The notes: generated by a model not told the origin, from the letters alone. Shown: positions 7,834-16,874, counted from the first letter of the stretch. The stretch: 64,000 nucleotides of DNA from JAXDJH01 sp034663635 (GCA_034663635.1 JAXDJH010000021.1:108567-172566); one strand, 5' to 3'. Translations and numbers: made by a program.

Positions 7834-10800
7834 ATGCCGGACGCTAAGTACAGGCCAGTGGATCCGCGTGTCTCGTTCCCCCAGTTGGAGGAGCGGATGC
7901 TGCAGGCGTGGAGAGATAAAGACGTCTTCCATCGGTCCTTGAAGCAGCGGGAAGGCAACCCCGAGTGGGTCTTCTATGAAGGTCCGCCGACGGCCAATGG
8001 AAAGCCCGGTATCCACCACGTCGAGGCCCGGATCTTCAAGGACATCTTCTGTCGCTTCCAGGCGATGCGCGGGCACTACGTCCACCGGAAGGCGGGTTGG
8101 GATTGCCACGGCCTGCCGGTTGAGATCGAGGTTGAGAAGGAGCTCGGCATCACCCGAAAGCGTCAGATCGAGGAGTTCGGGATCGAGGAGTTCACGAAGC
8201 GCTGTCGCGAATCCGTTCAGCGATACGTGGACGATTGGGAGCGACTGACCGAACGTATCGGCTTCTGGCTCGACCTCGACGATGCCTACTGGACCATGAA
8301 TCCCGAGTACGTCGAGACGGTCTGGTGGATCCTGAAGCAGATCTGGGACAAGGGTCTGCTGGAGGAGGACTTCAAGGTCGTCCCCTACTGTCCGCGCTGC
8401 GAGACCTCCCTGTCGTCTCACGAGCAACATCAGACCGGCGCTTACAAGATGGTCACCGATCCGTCGGTCTACGTGAGGTTCCCTCTCGTCGACGAGCCGG
8501 AGACCTCTTTATTGGTGTGGACGACGACGCCGTGGACGCTCCTCGCGAACATGGCCGCGGCGGTTGGGCCCGGCATCACCTATGCGAAGGTCGCCGATCC
8601 CAACTTCTCCGACCGTTTCCTGATCGTGGCTAAGGAGCGGGTCGAACCGCTTCTTGGCGAAGGTGTTGCGGTCGTCGAGGAGATCGCCGGACGAGACCTC
8701 GTCGACAAGCGTTACGACCCGCCCTTCGACTTCGTCGAAACGGGTGACAAGGCGCACCGCGTACGCCCGGGAGATTTCGTAACGACCGCCGATGGCACCG
8801 GCATCGTGCACCTCGCTCCGTACGGCGAAGACGACATGTCGGTGGCCAAGCGCGATGACCTCCCGATAACCCAGATGATCGATCCCAGCGGCAGGGTCGT
8901 TGGATCGGGGGGCGCCTTCGCCGGTCTGTGGATCAAGGACGCGGATCCCGCCATCATCGAAGACCTCAAGGCGCGCAGCCTCCTGTTCAAGTCCGAGGCT
9001 TACGAGCATTCGTATCCGCATTGCTGGCGGTGTCAGACGCCTCTTCTCTATTACCCGCGACTCGACTGGTACATCAGAACGTCTCAGATCAGAGACGAAT
9101 TGCAGAGATCGAACGAGAGCACCAACTGGCAGCCACCGACCATCAAGTACGGCCGCTTCGGCGACTGGCTTGCGAATAACGTCGATTGGTCGCTGTCTCG
9201 CGACCGCTACTGGGGCACGCCGTTGCCTATCTGGCGCTGCGAGGAAGATCATGCGACCTGCATCGGCTCTTTCGCAGACCTGAGCGAGCGGTCCGGGCGA
9301 GACCTGACCGGTTTCGATCCGCACCGTCCTTACGTCGACGAGATCACGTTCCCCTGTCCCGAGTGCGGACGCGAGGCAACGCGCGTCAAGAGCGTGATCG
9401 ACACGTGGTTCGACTCGGGCTCGATGCCGTTCGGTCAATGGCATTACCCCTTCGAGAACGAAGACGTTTTCAAGACACGTTTTCCGGCCGACTTCATCTC
9501 CGAGGCGATCGATCAGACGCGCGGGTGGTTCTACTCCCTGCTCGCCGTCTCGACGCTCGTGCAAGGCGAGAACAGCTACCGCAACGTTGTTTGTCTCGGC
9601 CACATCGTCGATGGCGACGGTCGCAAGATGTCCAAGTCGATCGGCAACATCATCGACCCCTGGGAGGTTCTAGACAAACAGGGAGCCGACGCATTGCGGT
9701 GGTACATGCTCACCGGCGGCACGCCGTGGTCGGCGCGCAGGGTCTCGATCGAGATCATCGAGGAGAGCCTGAGGAAATTCTTGCTCACTCTGTGGCACAC
9801 CTATTCCTTCTGGGTGACTTACGCGTCGCTCGAGAGTTTCGACCCTCAGGCGGAAACGATCGCGGTGAAGGATCGTCCCGAGATCGATCGCTGGATACTC
9901 GCCGAGCTAGATGACTCCGTCGCCATCGTCACGGCATCTCTCGAGGACTTCGACGCTACGGTGGCCGGCCGTCGGATCGATCGTCTCGTCGACGATCTAT
10001 CGAACTGGTACGTGCGTCGATCGCGACGTCGTTTCTGGAAGTCCGGGGAAGACGCCGACACTCGCGCCGCATTCCAAACGTTATGGGAATGCCTCGTGAC
10101 GATCGCGCAGCTCATCGCTCCCCTCACGCCTTACGTCGCGGACGAGATCTATACGAACCTGACGGGGCCGATAAGCGCTGCCCCGGACTCGGTTCACCTG
10201 GCCGACTGGCCCGCCACGATCGAGGACCGAGCCGACCCCGCGCTACGACGGCGGATGGCTCTCGTCCGCAAGCTCGTGACCTTGGGTCGCTCCGCTCGGA
10301 CGGAGGCGAAGGTGCGCGTCCGTCAGCCTCTCGATCGAGCGCTCGTGGTGATCCCCGCATCCGAGCAACCGGATCTTGTGGGCCTTGAGGGGCTGGTCGC
10401 AGAAGAGCTCAATGTCAAGAGCGTTGAACTGGTGGCGGGCGTTGGCGAGCTTGTCAGTTACACGGTCAAGCCGAACTTCAAAGCACTCGGCCCCCGCTTC
10501 GGCTCGCGGATGCGCTCGCTCGCGCAGGCCATCGAAGCATCGGATCCGGCAGAGATAGTTCACGCTCTGGAGCGCGACGGAGCTGCTCACATAGACGTCG
10601 ATGGCGAGCAGGTGTCGGTGACTCAGGACGATCTCGACGTTCGCATCGAAGGGAGGGCCGGTTTCTCGCTCGTCCAGGATGGTCCTTACGGCGTAGCACT
10701 CCATCTGGAACTCACTCCGGAGCTCGAGGCCGAAGGCATGGCGCGCGAGGTCGTGCGAGGGGTTCAGGAGCTGCGCAAGTCCAGCGGACTCGCGGTTGAG

Positions 10801-10992
10801 GACCGCGTCGAGCTCTGGCTCAGCTCCGAGTCCGATTACGTTTTGGACGCTCTCGCTGCGCATTCGGACTCGATCTCGTCCGAAGTGCTTGCCACCTCAA
10901 CCCACCTGGATGAGGCATCTCCTCCGGACGCAAGCACGACCTTGATCGAGTTGGATCAGGGACCCGTCGAGGTTGGGCTGAAGAAGGCTTAG
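7834..10992 (+). CDS. ileS: Isoleucyl-tRNA synthetase
   Basis: A class I synthetase of 1052 residues charging tRNA-Ile. The HIGH signature appears as the variant PTANGKPGIHH, known in the type-2 (Thermus/Clostridium-like) branch, followed by GWDCHGLPVEIEVEKELGI; KMSKSIGN is intact (~residue 605). The CP1 editing domain (WTTTPWTLLANMA) is present, and CPRC, CWRCQTP and CPECG are zinc-binding candidates. The C-terminal half has the anticodon-binding helices and a DUF5915-like tail. ATG at 7834 (MPDAKYRPVDPRVSFPQLEE) is chosen over 7786 because TAACCT lies 7 bases upstream. It ends in a 4-base convergent overlap. Confidence 0.96.
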   Translation: MPDAKYRPVDPRVSFPQLEERMLQAWRDKDVFHRSLKQREGNPEWVFYEGPPTANGKPGIHHVEARIFKDIFCRFQAMRGHYVHRKAGWDCHGLPVEIEVEKELGITRKRQIEEFGIEEFTKRCRESVQRYVDDWERLTERIGFWLDLDDAYWTMNPEYVETVWWILKQIWDKGLLEEDFKVVPYCPRCETSLSSHEQHQTGAYKMVTDPSVYVRFPLVDEPETSLLVWTTTPWTLLANMAAAVGPGITYAKVADPNFSDRFLIVAKERVEPLLGEGVAVVEEIAGRDLVDKRYDPPFDFVETGDKAHRVRPGDFVTTADGTGIVHLAPYGEDDMSVAKRDDLPITQMIDPSGRVVGSGGAFAGLWIKDADPAIIEDLKARSLLFKSEAYEHSYPHCWRCQTPLLYYPRLDWYIRTSQIRDELQRSNESTNWQPPTIKYGRFGDWLANNVDWSLSRDRYWGTPLPIWRCEEDHATCIGSFADLSERSGRDLTGFDPHRPYVDEITFPCPECGREATRVKSVIDTWFDSGSMPFGQWHYPFENEDVFKTRFPADFISEAIDQTRGWFYSLLAVSTLVQGENSYRNVVCLGHIVDGDGRKMSKSIGNIIDPWEVLDKQGADALRWYMLTGGTPWSARRVSIEIIEESLRKFLLTLWHTYSFWVTYASLESFDPQAETIAVKDRPEIDRWILAELDDSVAIVTASLEDFDATVAGRRIDRLVDDLSNWYVRRSRRRFWKSGEDADTRAAFQTLWECLVTIAQLIAPLTPYVADEIYTNLTGPISAAPDSVHLADWPATIEDRADPALRRRMALVRKLVTLGRSARTEAKVRVRQPLDRALVVIPASEQPDLVGLEGLVAEELNVKSVELVAGVGELVSYTVKPNFKALGPRFGSRMRSLAQAIEASDPAEIVHALERDGAAHIDVDGEQVSVTQDDLDVRIEGRAGFSLVQDGPYGVALHLELTPELEAEGMAREVVRGVQELRKSSGLAVEDRVELWLSSESDYVLDALAAHSDSISSEVLATSTHLDEASPPDASTTLIELDQGPVEVGLKKA

Positions 10993-11543
10993 GGCTTGCA
11001 GGAGCGGCACGCGTCGTAGCCGCGCGTTACGGCCGCTGCTTTCGACATCCGCTCACCGCCCCCCGCACTCGCGTAGCGACACTCGGGCCGGTGATACCTC
11101 CGCCGTTGTGCGAACGCCACGACATCGTCGGTGCTCGCTTCAGGTTCGGGGGTCGGTTCGGGCTCTGGCTCAGGTTCGAGCCCCGGAGAAGGCTCATCGT
11201 CGGTGACGACGTCGATGGCCTGCGTGCCCGCAAGCGGGGTCTCTTCGTCCGCTTCCGCTTCCGCTTCCTTCGCCAAGGCCTCGGCCGATGCGTCGACGAG
11301 TTGATCGTCGGCGGGCTCCTCGTCGACGAGCGGATCAACACCTTCGGCGACGTCCGCCGCGGCAACGATCTTTCTCGCTTCGCCTTTGCTGCGGTAGTAC
11401 GCGAGCGCGAGACATACGAACGACGCGACGCTAGACGTGATCGACGTGTAGATGAGGGGTTCGTTGGTGCTCGCCCATCCCATCACTAGGGAGACGGACG
11501 CGACGATGATCAAAAGGATCGACCCGCCGATCAGCGCGGTCAT
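10989..11543 (-). CDS. Two-helix membrane protein with acidic linker and Ada-like metal-binding motif
   Basis: Function not recognised. Of 184 residues, 1-50 form two membrane spans (ILLIIVASVSLVMGW; LIYTSITSSVASFVCLALAYY). A long Glu/Asp/Pro/Ala linker follows (EPEPEPEPTPEPE). The last 40 residues, RYHRPECRYA...GYDACRSCKP, resemble the four-residue metal site of Ada-type zinc-binding modules (Y-H-x2-x-C ... C-x2-C). Its ATG overlaps the divIVA stop by 4 bases, so the two are probably translated together; a role in anchoring or sensing at the poles or septum is speculation. It converges on ileS with a 4-base overlap. Confidence 0.75.
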   Translation of the reverse strand: MTALIGGSILLIIVASVSLVMGWASTNEPLIYTSITSSVASFVCLALAYYRSKGEARKIVAAADVAEGVDPLVDEEPADDQLVDASAEALAKEAEAEADEETPLAGTQAIDVVTDDEPSPGLEPEPEPEPTPEPEASTDDVVAFAQRRRYHRPECRYASAGGGERMSKAAAVTRGYDACRSCKP

Positions 11544-12379
11544 CTAGAGCTTTCTTCGGCCCAGTCCTCGCCCTCGCGATCTCGGCGGAAGAGCGTTCTC
11601 AGCGGTCTCTTACGCGCCTGGGGATCTCCCTCGCGGACGTATCCATCGAAATCGATCTCGTCGTCCGGCGCGTTGGGCCCCGTCTCCACTCGCTCCTGCG
11701 GTTGGGGCTGGTCCGGGGAATCGGTCGAAGGCGTCTCGCCGCCCGGCTGAGCTGAGGTGGCTTGGTGAGGCTGGTCGCCGTGAACGGCGTGGGAGGGAGA
11801 GGCGTGGAGGCGCGGGCTTGGGGCGCCCACCGGTTCGGGACCGGAGGAGACGCGGGGGATCTGTTGCTTCTCCACCAGGGTGTCGAGCGATCTGAGCTGT
11901 TGTTCGAGGTATGACTTCAGCCGGCGCTTGATCTCGGTTTCGAACGCTTCGAGACGATCCACCGACGTCTGTATCTCACGCTTGCGAGCTTCCTGCTCCC
12001 GCTCGAGCTCGGCGGTCTTGCGACGCACATCGTCCTCGGCCGTGGCAACGCGCGTCTTCAGTTCATCGTTGGCTCGCCTCGCGCGCTCCTCCGCTTCTGC
12101 AACGAGTTGCTCCGCCTTCGTTCGCGCTGTCCCTATGGCATCTTCGGCCGCCTTCTGCGCGGTGACGAGAGTCTTCTTCAGCATCTCCTCGGTGCTGCGA
12201 CTGGTCTCGACCATTTGATCGAGCTCGCGTAGACGAGTGTGAAGTGCTGTGTTCTCGCGCTCGAGCCTCGTAAGCGTCTCGGCTATCCGATCGAGGAAGT
12301 CGTCGACTTCCTCCTGGTTGTAGCCCCGCCAAGCGTCATGAAACTGTTTCTGGAGAACGTGCTGAGCGGTCAGATCCAT
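11540..12379 (-). CDS. divIVA: DivIVA/Wag31-type polar growth and septum protein
   Basis: A cytoplasmic coiled-coil protein of 279 residues that marks curved membrane and organises polar growth or division. The N-terminal DivIVA domain is clear (MDLTAQHVLQKQFHDAWRGY then NQEEVDDFLDRIAETL), followed by a long coiled coil (residues ~30-180, many ENTALHTRLRELD-type heptads). A Pro/Gln/Ser-rich disordered tail ends in an acidic and basic patch. Length and tail fit actinobacterial Wag31. It is the last recognised member of the dcw cluster. GATACT lies 7 bases before the ATG, so it may have its own promoter in addition to read-through from yggT. Confidence 0.93.
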   Translation of the reverse strand: MDLTAQHVLQKQFHDAWRGYNQEEVDDFLDRIAETLTRLERENTALHTRLRELDQMVETSRSTEEMLKKTLVTAQKAAEDAIGTARTKAEQLVAEAEERARRANDELKTRVATAEDDVRRKTAELEREQEARKREIQTSVDRLEAFETEIKRRLKSYLEQQLRSLDTLVEKQQIPRVSSGPEPVGAPSPRLHASPSHAVHGDQPHQATSAQPGGETPSTDSPDQPQPQERVETGPNAPDDEIDFDGYVREGDPQARKRPLRTLFRRDREGEDWAEESSR

Positions 12380-12430
12380 GCGGCTGAGTATCGCAGAGGT
12401 TGGGAGAAAGGGACCAGACGGTTCACCGTC

Positions 12431-12679
12431 TCAGACACAGACGTAGCTCCGCACGAGGCCGATCAGGATGAAGATGATGATCGGCGACAGATCGAACCCG
12501 CCCATCGGCGGGATGTATCGCCGGAATAGGGACAGCACCGGTTCGGTCAGGTCGTAGACGACTCGGACGGCCGGTGCCATGGACGGGGGCGGAGACCAGG
12601 CCATCGTGACCCACGAGAGCACGATCCGGACGAGCAGGATGATGGTGTAAACCCACAGCGCAATGCAGATGATGTTCAA
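12431..12679 (-). CDS. YggT family membrane protein
   Basis: An 82-residue YggT-type integral membrane protein, found in dcw clusters between sepF and divIVA across Gram-positives. Two membrane segments are seen (IALWVYTIILLVRIVLSWV and LSPIIIFILIGLVRSYVCV) around the conserved LTEPVLSLFRRYIPPMGGFDLSPI. The start is TTG at 12679, with AGGA about 12 bases upstream, 15 bases after the sepF stop, so it is probably in the sepF operon. The family is tied by genetics to envelope or ion homeostasis, but its activity is unknown. Confidence 0.88.
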   Translation of the reverse strand: MNIICIALWVYTIILLVRIVLSWVTMAWSPPPSMAPAVRVVYDLTEPVLSLFRRYIPPMGGFDLSPIIIFILIGLVRSYVCV

Positions 12680-12694
12680 GGTTCGCCGGAGTTC

Positions 12695-13162
12695 CTACGC
12701 TTGATTGAAGAAACCGCGCTCTTCGAGCATGCGCCGGCGCTCCTCGGCGGAGACCTGGACCCCCGAAGGTGTGACGAGGAACACGCGGTCGGCCACCGGC
12801 TGCATGGCGCCGCCGAGGCCGTAGGCGAGTCCACTCGCGAAATCGATTAGCCGCCGGCTGAGCTCGCCGTCCGCCGTCGAAAGATTCATGATGACCGAGA
12901 AGCCCTCGCGGAATTTGTCGCCCACTTCTTGAGCGTCGTTGAAGGAGCGCGGGTGAACCAGGTGGAACCTCGCCTGGCCCGATGGCTGGAGCGGCCTTAC
13001 GTTTCCAGCCGAGTGCCTGCCCACCCCGTCGGTCTCGCCGCGCCTCGGGCGACGGGCGATCGGCTCCTCCGGCTCCATCAGGTCGTCATAGCCGTAGTCG
13101 TCTAGATCCTCGTCTTCGACGAGGCCGAGATAGATGAGCGTTTTGCGCCAGATCCCTGCCAT
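12695..13162 (-). CDS. sepF: Cell division protein SepF
   Basis: SepF binds the FtsZ tail and the membrane and replaces FtsA as Z-ring anchor in actinobacteria; no ftsA is present here. The 155-residue protein has an N-terminal amphipathic membrane-binding helix (WRKTLIYLGL), an acidic then basic linker, and the SepF core with VHPRSFNDAQEVGDKFREG and LIDFASGLAYGLGGAMQPV. ATG at 13162 is preceded by TAATCT with 6 bases between, so it may have its own leaderless promoter, 51 bases after the yggS stop. Confidence 0.95.
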   Translation of the reverse strand: MAGIWRKTLIYLGLVEDEDLDDYGYDDLMEPEEPIARRPRRGETDGVGRHSAGNVRPLQPSGQARFHLVHPRSFNDAQEVGDKFREGFSVIMNLSTADGELSRRLIDFASGLAYGLGGAMQPVADRVFLVTPSGVQVSAEERRRMLEERGFFNQA

Positions 13163-13213
13163 GGGGTCAGATTATCCCGGAACCTGCCCGTGACTCCGGT
13201 TCTTCGCCCCGGC

Positions 13214-13903
13214 TCAGGCGCCGGGCTTTCGCCGGGGGCCGAATATCGCTTCCCCGACGCGGACGATCGTGGCCCCCTCCTCGATGGCTACTTCGAAGTC
13301 GCGCGTCATCCCCATCGAGAGCTCCGTGGCGTCGGGCACTTGTGATGCAACGACGGCCAGCAGGTCGGCGAGCTCCTTGAAATAAGGCCTCGAGTCCGCT
13401 GGGTCGTCCGAGTAAGGCGCCATGCACATGAGGCCGACTACGTGCACCCCTTCGAGGCCGGACACCTCGGCGGCGAGGTGGGCAGCTCCCGCCGGCTCAA
13501 CCCCGTGCTTGACGGACTCGCCCGACGCGTTCACTTCGATCAAGACGTCCTGGACCTTGCCGAGAGTCCGTGCCCGGCGCGCTATCTCCTCGGCCAGCCC
13601 CAGTCGGTCGACCGAATGGATCAGCGCGGCAGGCCCTACGACGAGGCGAACCTTGTTCGTCTGCAGCGGCCCGATGAAATGCCATCGCACGGGCCGTCCC
13701 AGAACCGCCGCTTTCTCCTTCAGCTCCTGGGCCCGATTCTCTCCAAGGTCCACCGCGCCGGCGTCGAGCGCCCTCGCGATGACGTCCGTGGGGAAAGTCT
13801 TCGTGACTGCAACAAGCGTGATCTCGTCGGGCGAACGTCCCACCCGCTCCGCCGCAGCGGCGATCCGCTCCGTGACGCGAGCGAGATTGGATTCGATGGT
13901 CAT
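13214..13903 (-). CDS. yggS: YggS/PLPBP family pyridoxal-phosphate homeostasis protein
   Basis: A single-domain PLP-binding protein of 229 residues with an alanine-racemase-like TIM barrel but no catalytic activity known. It controls free PLP and amino-acid pools. The PLP-lysine motif TLVAVTKTFP, then HFIGPLQTNK, IHSVDR, LIEVNASGESVKHG and LSMGMTRDFEVAIEEGATIVRVGEAIFG are all present. The ATG at 13903 overlaps the pgeF stop by 4 bases; the upstream open frame to 14158 is a shadow of pgeF. A position between ftsZ/pgeF and sepF is the standard Gram-positive dcw order. Confidence 0.94.
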   Translation of the reverse strand: MTIESNLARVTERIAAAAERVGRSPDEITLVAVTKTFPTDVIARALDAGAVDLGENRAQELKEKAAVLGRPVRWHFIGPLQTNKVRLVVGPAALIHSVDRLGLAEEIARRARTLGKVQDVLIEVNASGESVKHGVEPAGAAHLAAEVSGLEGVHVVGLMCMAPYSDDPADSRPYFKELADLLAVVASQVPDATELSMGMTRDFEVAIEEGATIVRVGEAIFGPRRKPGA

Positions 13904-14613
13904 GGAACGATCGAGGCGAACGCGCCCTGTCGACCCGTTACTCCATCGCGCCGATGCGAGAAGTAGCGCGGATCCGACATCGTGCAGGCCTCCGCGGCGG
14001 ACACATCCTCGATCCCAGCTCGATTCAGCGCGGCGATGGACGCGAGCACAGGATCGACGCATCGCGAGCCCTCGACGGGAAGACCTGCCCCGACGAAAGC
14101 GTCGACGACTTCGGGACCTACCTCGTAGCAACAAGCCCGGATCGCGGGGCCGATCCAAGCTTGAAGGACATCACCTACCTCTTCGACGGCGCGTTCGATG
14201 GCGCCCGCGACCAGGCCTCTCCATCCGGCGTGGGCGACGGCGATCGCGTCGTTCCCGGCAACGATCACCGGCGCGCAATCCGCAGTCAGGATCCCGATGA
14301 CGACGCCGGGGGTCCGCGTGACCAGGACGTCAGCCTCCCCGACCACACCGGACATCCCTGGTGTCACTTCGATGCAGTCGGCTCCATGAACCTGGCGAGC
14401 GAGAGCGAGAGCGGAGAGATCGAACCCTGCCGCATCGGCTACTCGCTTCCGGTTGACATCCACGACTCCGGGGTCATCGCCAACCCGCGCCGCGAGGTTG
14501 AGGCTCTCGTAGGGCGCCAGGCCCACTCCCCCCTCGCGGTCGGTGAACCAGACTTTGACGGGCCCGCTTTCATCGGCGAGGAGCCGCACCCCGTCGCGCT
14601 CTATCTCTTTCAC
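13900..14613 (-). CDS. pgeF: PgeF/YfiH laccase-domain protein (peptidoglycan editing factor)
   Basis: A cytoplasmic metalloprotein of the YfiH family. The E. coli member corrects mis-incorporated UDP-MurNAc-L-Ser; other members show purine nucleoside phosphorylase or oxidase activity. In 237 residues it has LARQVHGADCI, ILTADCAPVIV, AVAHAGWRGLVAGAIE and IGPAIRACCYEVGPEVV, which supply the conserved His and Cys metal ligands. The start is GTG at 14613; an ATG six bases further up is out of frame. It lies directly downstream of the ftsZ terminator and overlaps yggS, so its expression may depend on read-through. Confidence 0.92.
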   Translation of the reverse strand: MKEIERDGVRLLADESGPVKVWFTDREGGVGLAPYESLNLAARVGDDPGVVDVNRKRVADAAGFDLSALALARQVHGADCIEVTPGMSGVVGEADVLVTRTPGVVIGILTADCAPVIVAGNDAIAVAHAGWRGLVAGAIERAVEEVGDVLQAWIGPAIRACCYEVGPEVVDAFVGAGLPVEGSRCVDPVLASIAALNRAGIEDVSAAEACTMSDPRYFSHRRDGVTGRQGAFASIVP

Positions 14614-14619
14614 TGCCCC

Positions 14620-14658
14620 ATTAAAAAGGAAGGGGCGGGACCCGCAGGTCCCGCCCCC
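14620..14658 (-). terminator. Rho-independent terminator after ftsZ
   Basis: Arms at 632-642 and 647-657 of the 14 kb block form an 11-bp perfect GC-rich stem (GGGGCGGGACC paired with GGTCCCGCCCC) with a 4-base loop. Reading the reverse strand, the stem is followed by TTCCTTTTTAAT. It lies 26 bases after the ftsZ stop and just before the pgeF start, so it probably lowers pgeF-yggS expression relative to ftsZ. Confidence 0.85.
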
Positions 14659-14683
14659 AGGGAAGCTCCCTGTCGATTACGGG

Positions 14684-15796
14684 TTATTCGTTCCTCAGGA
14701 ACGAGGGGATGTCCAGATCGTCATCTGCGTCGAACACGAGCCTCTCCCTCTCGGTCTCGCCGAGGAATGACGGTTCGCCGTCGCCGACCGTGGGGATCGA
14801 GAAGATCTCCTCCTCCGGCTTGACGAGGTCATCGGCCTCTCGCTGACCCCAGCGATCGAAGCCCGCTGCGATCACAGTGACCCGAACCTCATCGCCGAGG
14901 GTGTCATCCACCACGGCTCCGAAGATGATGTTCGCGTCCGGATGCGCTGCCTTGGCGATGATCTGAGCGGCCTCGTTGACTTCGAACAGTCCGAGGTCCG
15001 ACCCTCCGGCGATGTTGAGCAGTACGCCGCGCGCTCCGTCGATCGAAGCTTCGAGGAGCGGGGATGAGATAGCCATGCGGGCGGCTTCCGTTGCACGGCC
15101 GTCGCCGCGAGCCTGGCCGATCCCCATCAGGGAAGACCCAGCGTCGGTCATGACGGCTTTCACGTCCGCGAAGTCGAGGTTGATCAGTCCGGGAGTGGTG
15201 ATGAGGTCGGTGATCCCCTGAACTCCTTGGAGCAGAACTTCGTCTGCCATGCGGAACGCCTCGAGCACCGACGTTGTCGCGTCGCCGACGTCGAGGAGTC
15301 TGTCGTTCGGGATGACGATGAGTGTGTCGACCTTGTCCTTGAGGTTCGCGATGCCCTCTTCTGCCTTCACCGCGCGCTGACGACCCTCGAACGAGAAGGG
15401 GCGCGTCACGACGCCGATGGTTAGAGCCCCGATCGACTTGGCGATCTCGGCCACGATCGGCGCTCCGCCGGTGCCGGTCCCGCCGCCCTTGCCGGCGGTG
15501 ATGAAGACCATGTCGGCACCTTTGAGGACTTCCTCGATCTCGTCTCGGTGCTCCTCGGCGGCCTGCCGGCCGACCTCCGGATTGGCGCCCGCCCCGAGGC
15601 CGCGGGTGAGGTCTCGACCGATGTCGAGCTTCACGTCGGCGTCGGACATCAATAGAGCCTGTGCGTCGGTATTGACCGCGATGAACTCAACGCCTTTGAG
15701 GCCCACCTCGATCATCCGGTTGACGGCGTTCACTCCGCCGCCACCGATCCCCACGACCTTGATGACCGCGAGGTAATTCTGAGGTCCTGCCGTCAT
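14684..15796 (-). CDS. ftsZ: Cell division GTPase FtsZ
   Basis: The tubulin-like GTPase forming the Z ring; 370 residues, normal for actinobacteria. It has GGGGVNAVNRMI, the tubulin signature GKGGGTGTGGAP (~residue 100), the T7-loop region NLDFADVKAVM and the C-terminal peptide DDDLDIPSFLRNE that binds SepF. Although the frame opens at 15820, ATG at 15796 is fixed by the strong ribosome site AAAGGAGGG 5 bases upstream. A promoter lies about 150 bases upstream and a terminator follows. The order ftsQ-ftsZ without ftsA is typical of actinobacteria. Confidence 0.98.
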   Translation of the reverse strand: MTAGPQNYLAVIKVVGIGGGGVNAVNRMIEVGLKGVEFIAVNTDAQALLMSDADVKLDIGRDLTRGLGAGANPEVGRQAAEEHRDEIEEVLKGADMVFITAGKGGGTGTGGAPIVAEIAKSIGALTIGVVTRPFSFEGRQRAVKAEEGIANLKDKVDTLIVIPNDRLLDVGDATTSVLEAFRMADEVLLQGVQGITDLITTPGLINLDFADVKAVMTDAGSSLMGIGQARGDGRATEAARMAISSPLLEASIDGARGVLLNIAGGSDLGLFEVNEAAQIIAKAAHPDANIIFGAVVDDTLGDEVRVTVIAAGFDRWGQREADDLVKPEEEIFSIPTVGDGEPSFLGETERERLVFDADDDLDIPSFLRNE

Positions 15797-15835
15797 GCGA
15801 CCCTCCTTTCGACCCTCCACAAAGACTTGAGGCTT

Positions 15836-15852
15836 GAACCTCCGCGAGGTTC
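15836..15852 (-). other. Perfect hairpin in the ftsZ 5' leader
   Basis: GAACCTC-CGC-GAGGTTC is a 7-bp perfect inverted repeat with a 3-base loop, 40 bases before the ftsZ start. The leader also has AACTTGAGAGTGAGG, an imperfect CCTCA/TGAGG repeat near 15893-15911. Their role (mRNA stability or an operator) is not known. Confidence 0.4.
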
Positions 15853-15945
15853 TTTGGTGCGTTTCCCCAGGTCAGGAGGGGTCAACATCGTCCTCACTCT
15901 CAAGTTGAGGCTTATGGTTATGTCAACCTGTAGTAACGGTCGAGG

Positions 15946-15974
15946 AATATATCGACAAGGGTGCCTAACGTCAA
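15946..15974 (-). promoter_or_regulatory. ftsZ: ftsZ promoter
   Basis: On the reverse strand TTGACG (15974-15969) and TATATT (15951-15946) are separated by 17 bases, close to the vegetative sigma consensus. A second TTGACA (15926-15921) lies further down but lacks a clear -10. The resulting leader of about 145 bases precedes ftsZ, giving it expression apart from the upstream mur genes. Confidence 0.7.
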
Positions 15975-15998
15975 GGAGTGCGCGCAGCGGCGCGGGTG

Positions 15999-16874
15999 TT
16001 ACTGCTCCGAGTCGGGCGTGGGATCCGGCGTCGGCGTGACCGTTGCCGCGCTGCTTTGGTCCGTCGACGAGGTCGATGTCGTTGAAGTCGACGGTGGCGT
16101 GAGAGAGGCGGGAGCCACCGCGGACACGGCGGGGCTCGTTGGAACCCGCAGGTCTATGTAGGAGGCGTTTCTCCCTTCCGCCGCGAGGTCGGCGAGGAGC
16201 GATCGGAGGACCTCGTTCTTGGCCTCCATCGCCTCGGCCGCCCCATAGCGAATGAGGGTCCCATCGTCGAGCGAGAGGGTGAGCCGTTCAACTGTTGGAG
16301 CGAAGATCCCAATCACTTGTCGCCTCAGCGACGCAGGCAAGCCTCGCCACGCGGCGAGAGCATCGCGCGCCTCCGGCGCGGTGACCGATGCCCCGGGGGC
16401 AACGTCCCCCACAGCGACACCACCAAGTACGGGGAGCCCCTTGTCTGCGATACCCGGCTGCAGCACGCGGCCGTGCGCGTCGAGCGTCCACCGCGCTTCG
16501 CCCAGCGAAAGGATCATCGCGGGCCGCCGTTCCTCGATTCGGATCCGGATCGTGCCCGGCAGTCTGCGCTCGACCCGGGCCGACTTCACCCAGGGAAGGG
16601 TCTCGACCCGCTCCACTACATGAGCCGTCGACAACGTCAACAGGTTGTCGCCGCGAACGAGCGCCACGCTTTCCACGTCGTCGCCGTTCACGTGTTTGGA
16701 ACCGGTCACCTGGATCTCGCGCACATCGAGCATGGAGGAGAAGAACGCGAGCCAGACGAGGCCCGCGACTCCGACCGCTGCGATCGCAAGCCCTACCCAA
16801 CGTCGCCTACGCGACCGCTCCACCGCTCTCCGTCTGCGCGAGATGCGGGGGTCGGTCGCGACTCGGGCGCTCAA
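15999..16874 (-). CDS. ftsQ: Cell division protein FtsQ/DivIB
   Basis: A bitopic divisome protein linking FtsL/FtsB-type partners. In 291 residues there is a basic cytoplasmic tail (RRRRAVERSRRRRW), one membrane span (VGLAIAAVGVAGLVWLAFF), a POTRA domain (DVREIQVTGSKHVNGDDV ... LPWVKSARVERRLPGTIRIRIEERRPA) and a beta domain. The C-terminal tail is Ser/Thr/Pro-rich (TPPSTSTTSTSS). It overlaps murB by 4 bases and is separated from ftsZ by the ftsZ promoter region. Confidence 0.94.
   Translation of the reverse strand: MSARVATDPRISRRRRAVERSRRRRWVGLAIAAVGVAGLVWLAFFSSMLDVREIQVTGSKHVNGDDVESVALVRGDNLLTLSTAHVVERVETLPWVKSARVERRLPGTIRIRIEERRPAMILSLGEARWTLDAHGRVLQPGIADKGLPVLGGVAVGDVAPGASVTAPEARDALAAWRGLPASLRRQVIGIFAPTVERLTLSLDDGTLIRYGAAEAMEAKNEVLRSLLADLAAEGRNASYIDLRVPTSPAVSAVAPASLTPPSTSTTSTSSTDQSSAATVTPTPDPTPDSEQ

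Noticed and set aside
8005..8020. Broken HIGH motif in IleRS (GIHH)
   Set aside because: This variant is common in the type-2 IleRS branch; KMSKS and editing motifs are intact, so it is not a defective enzyme.
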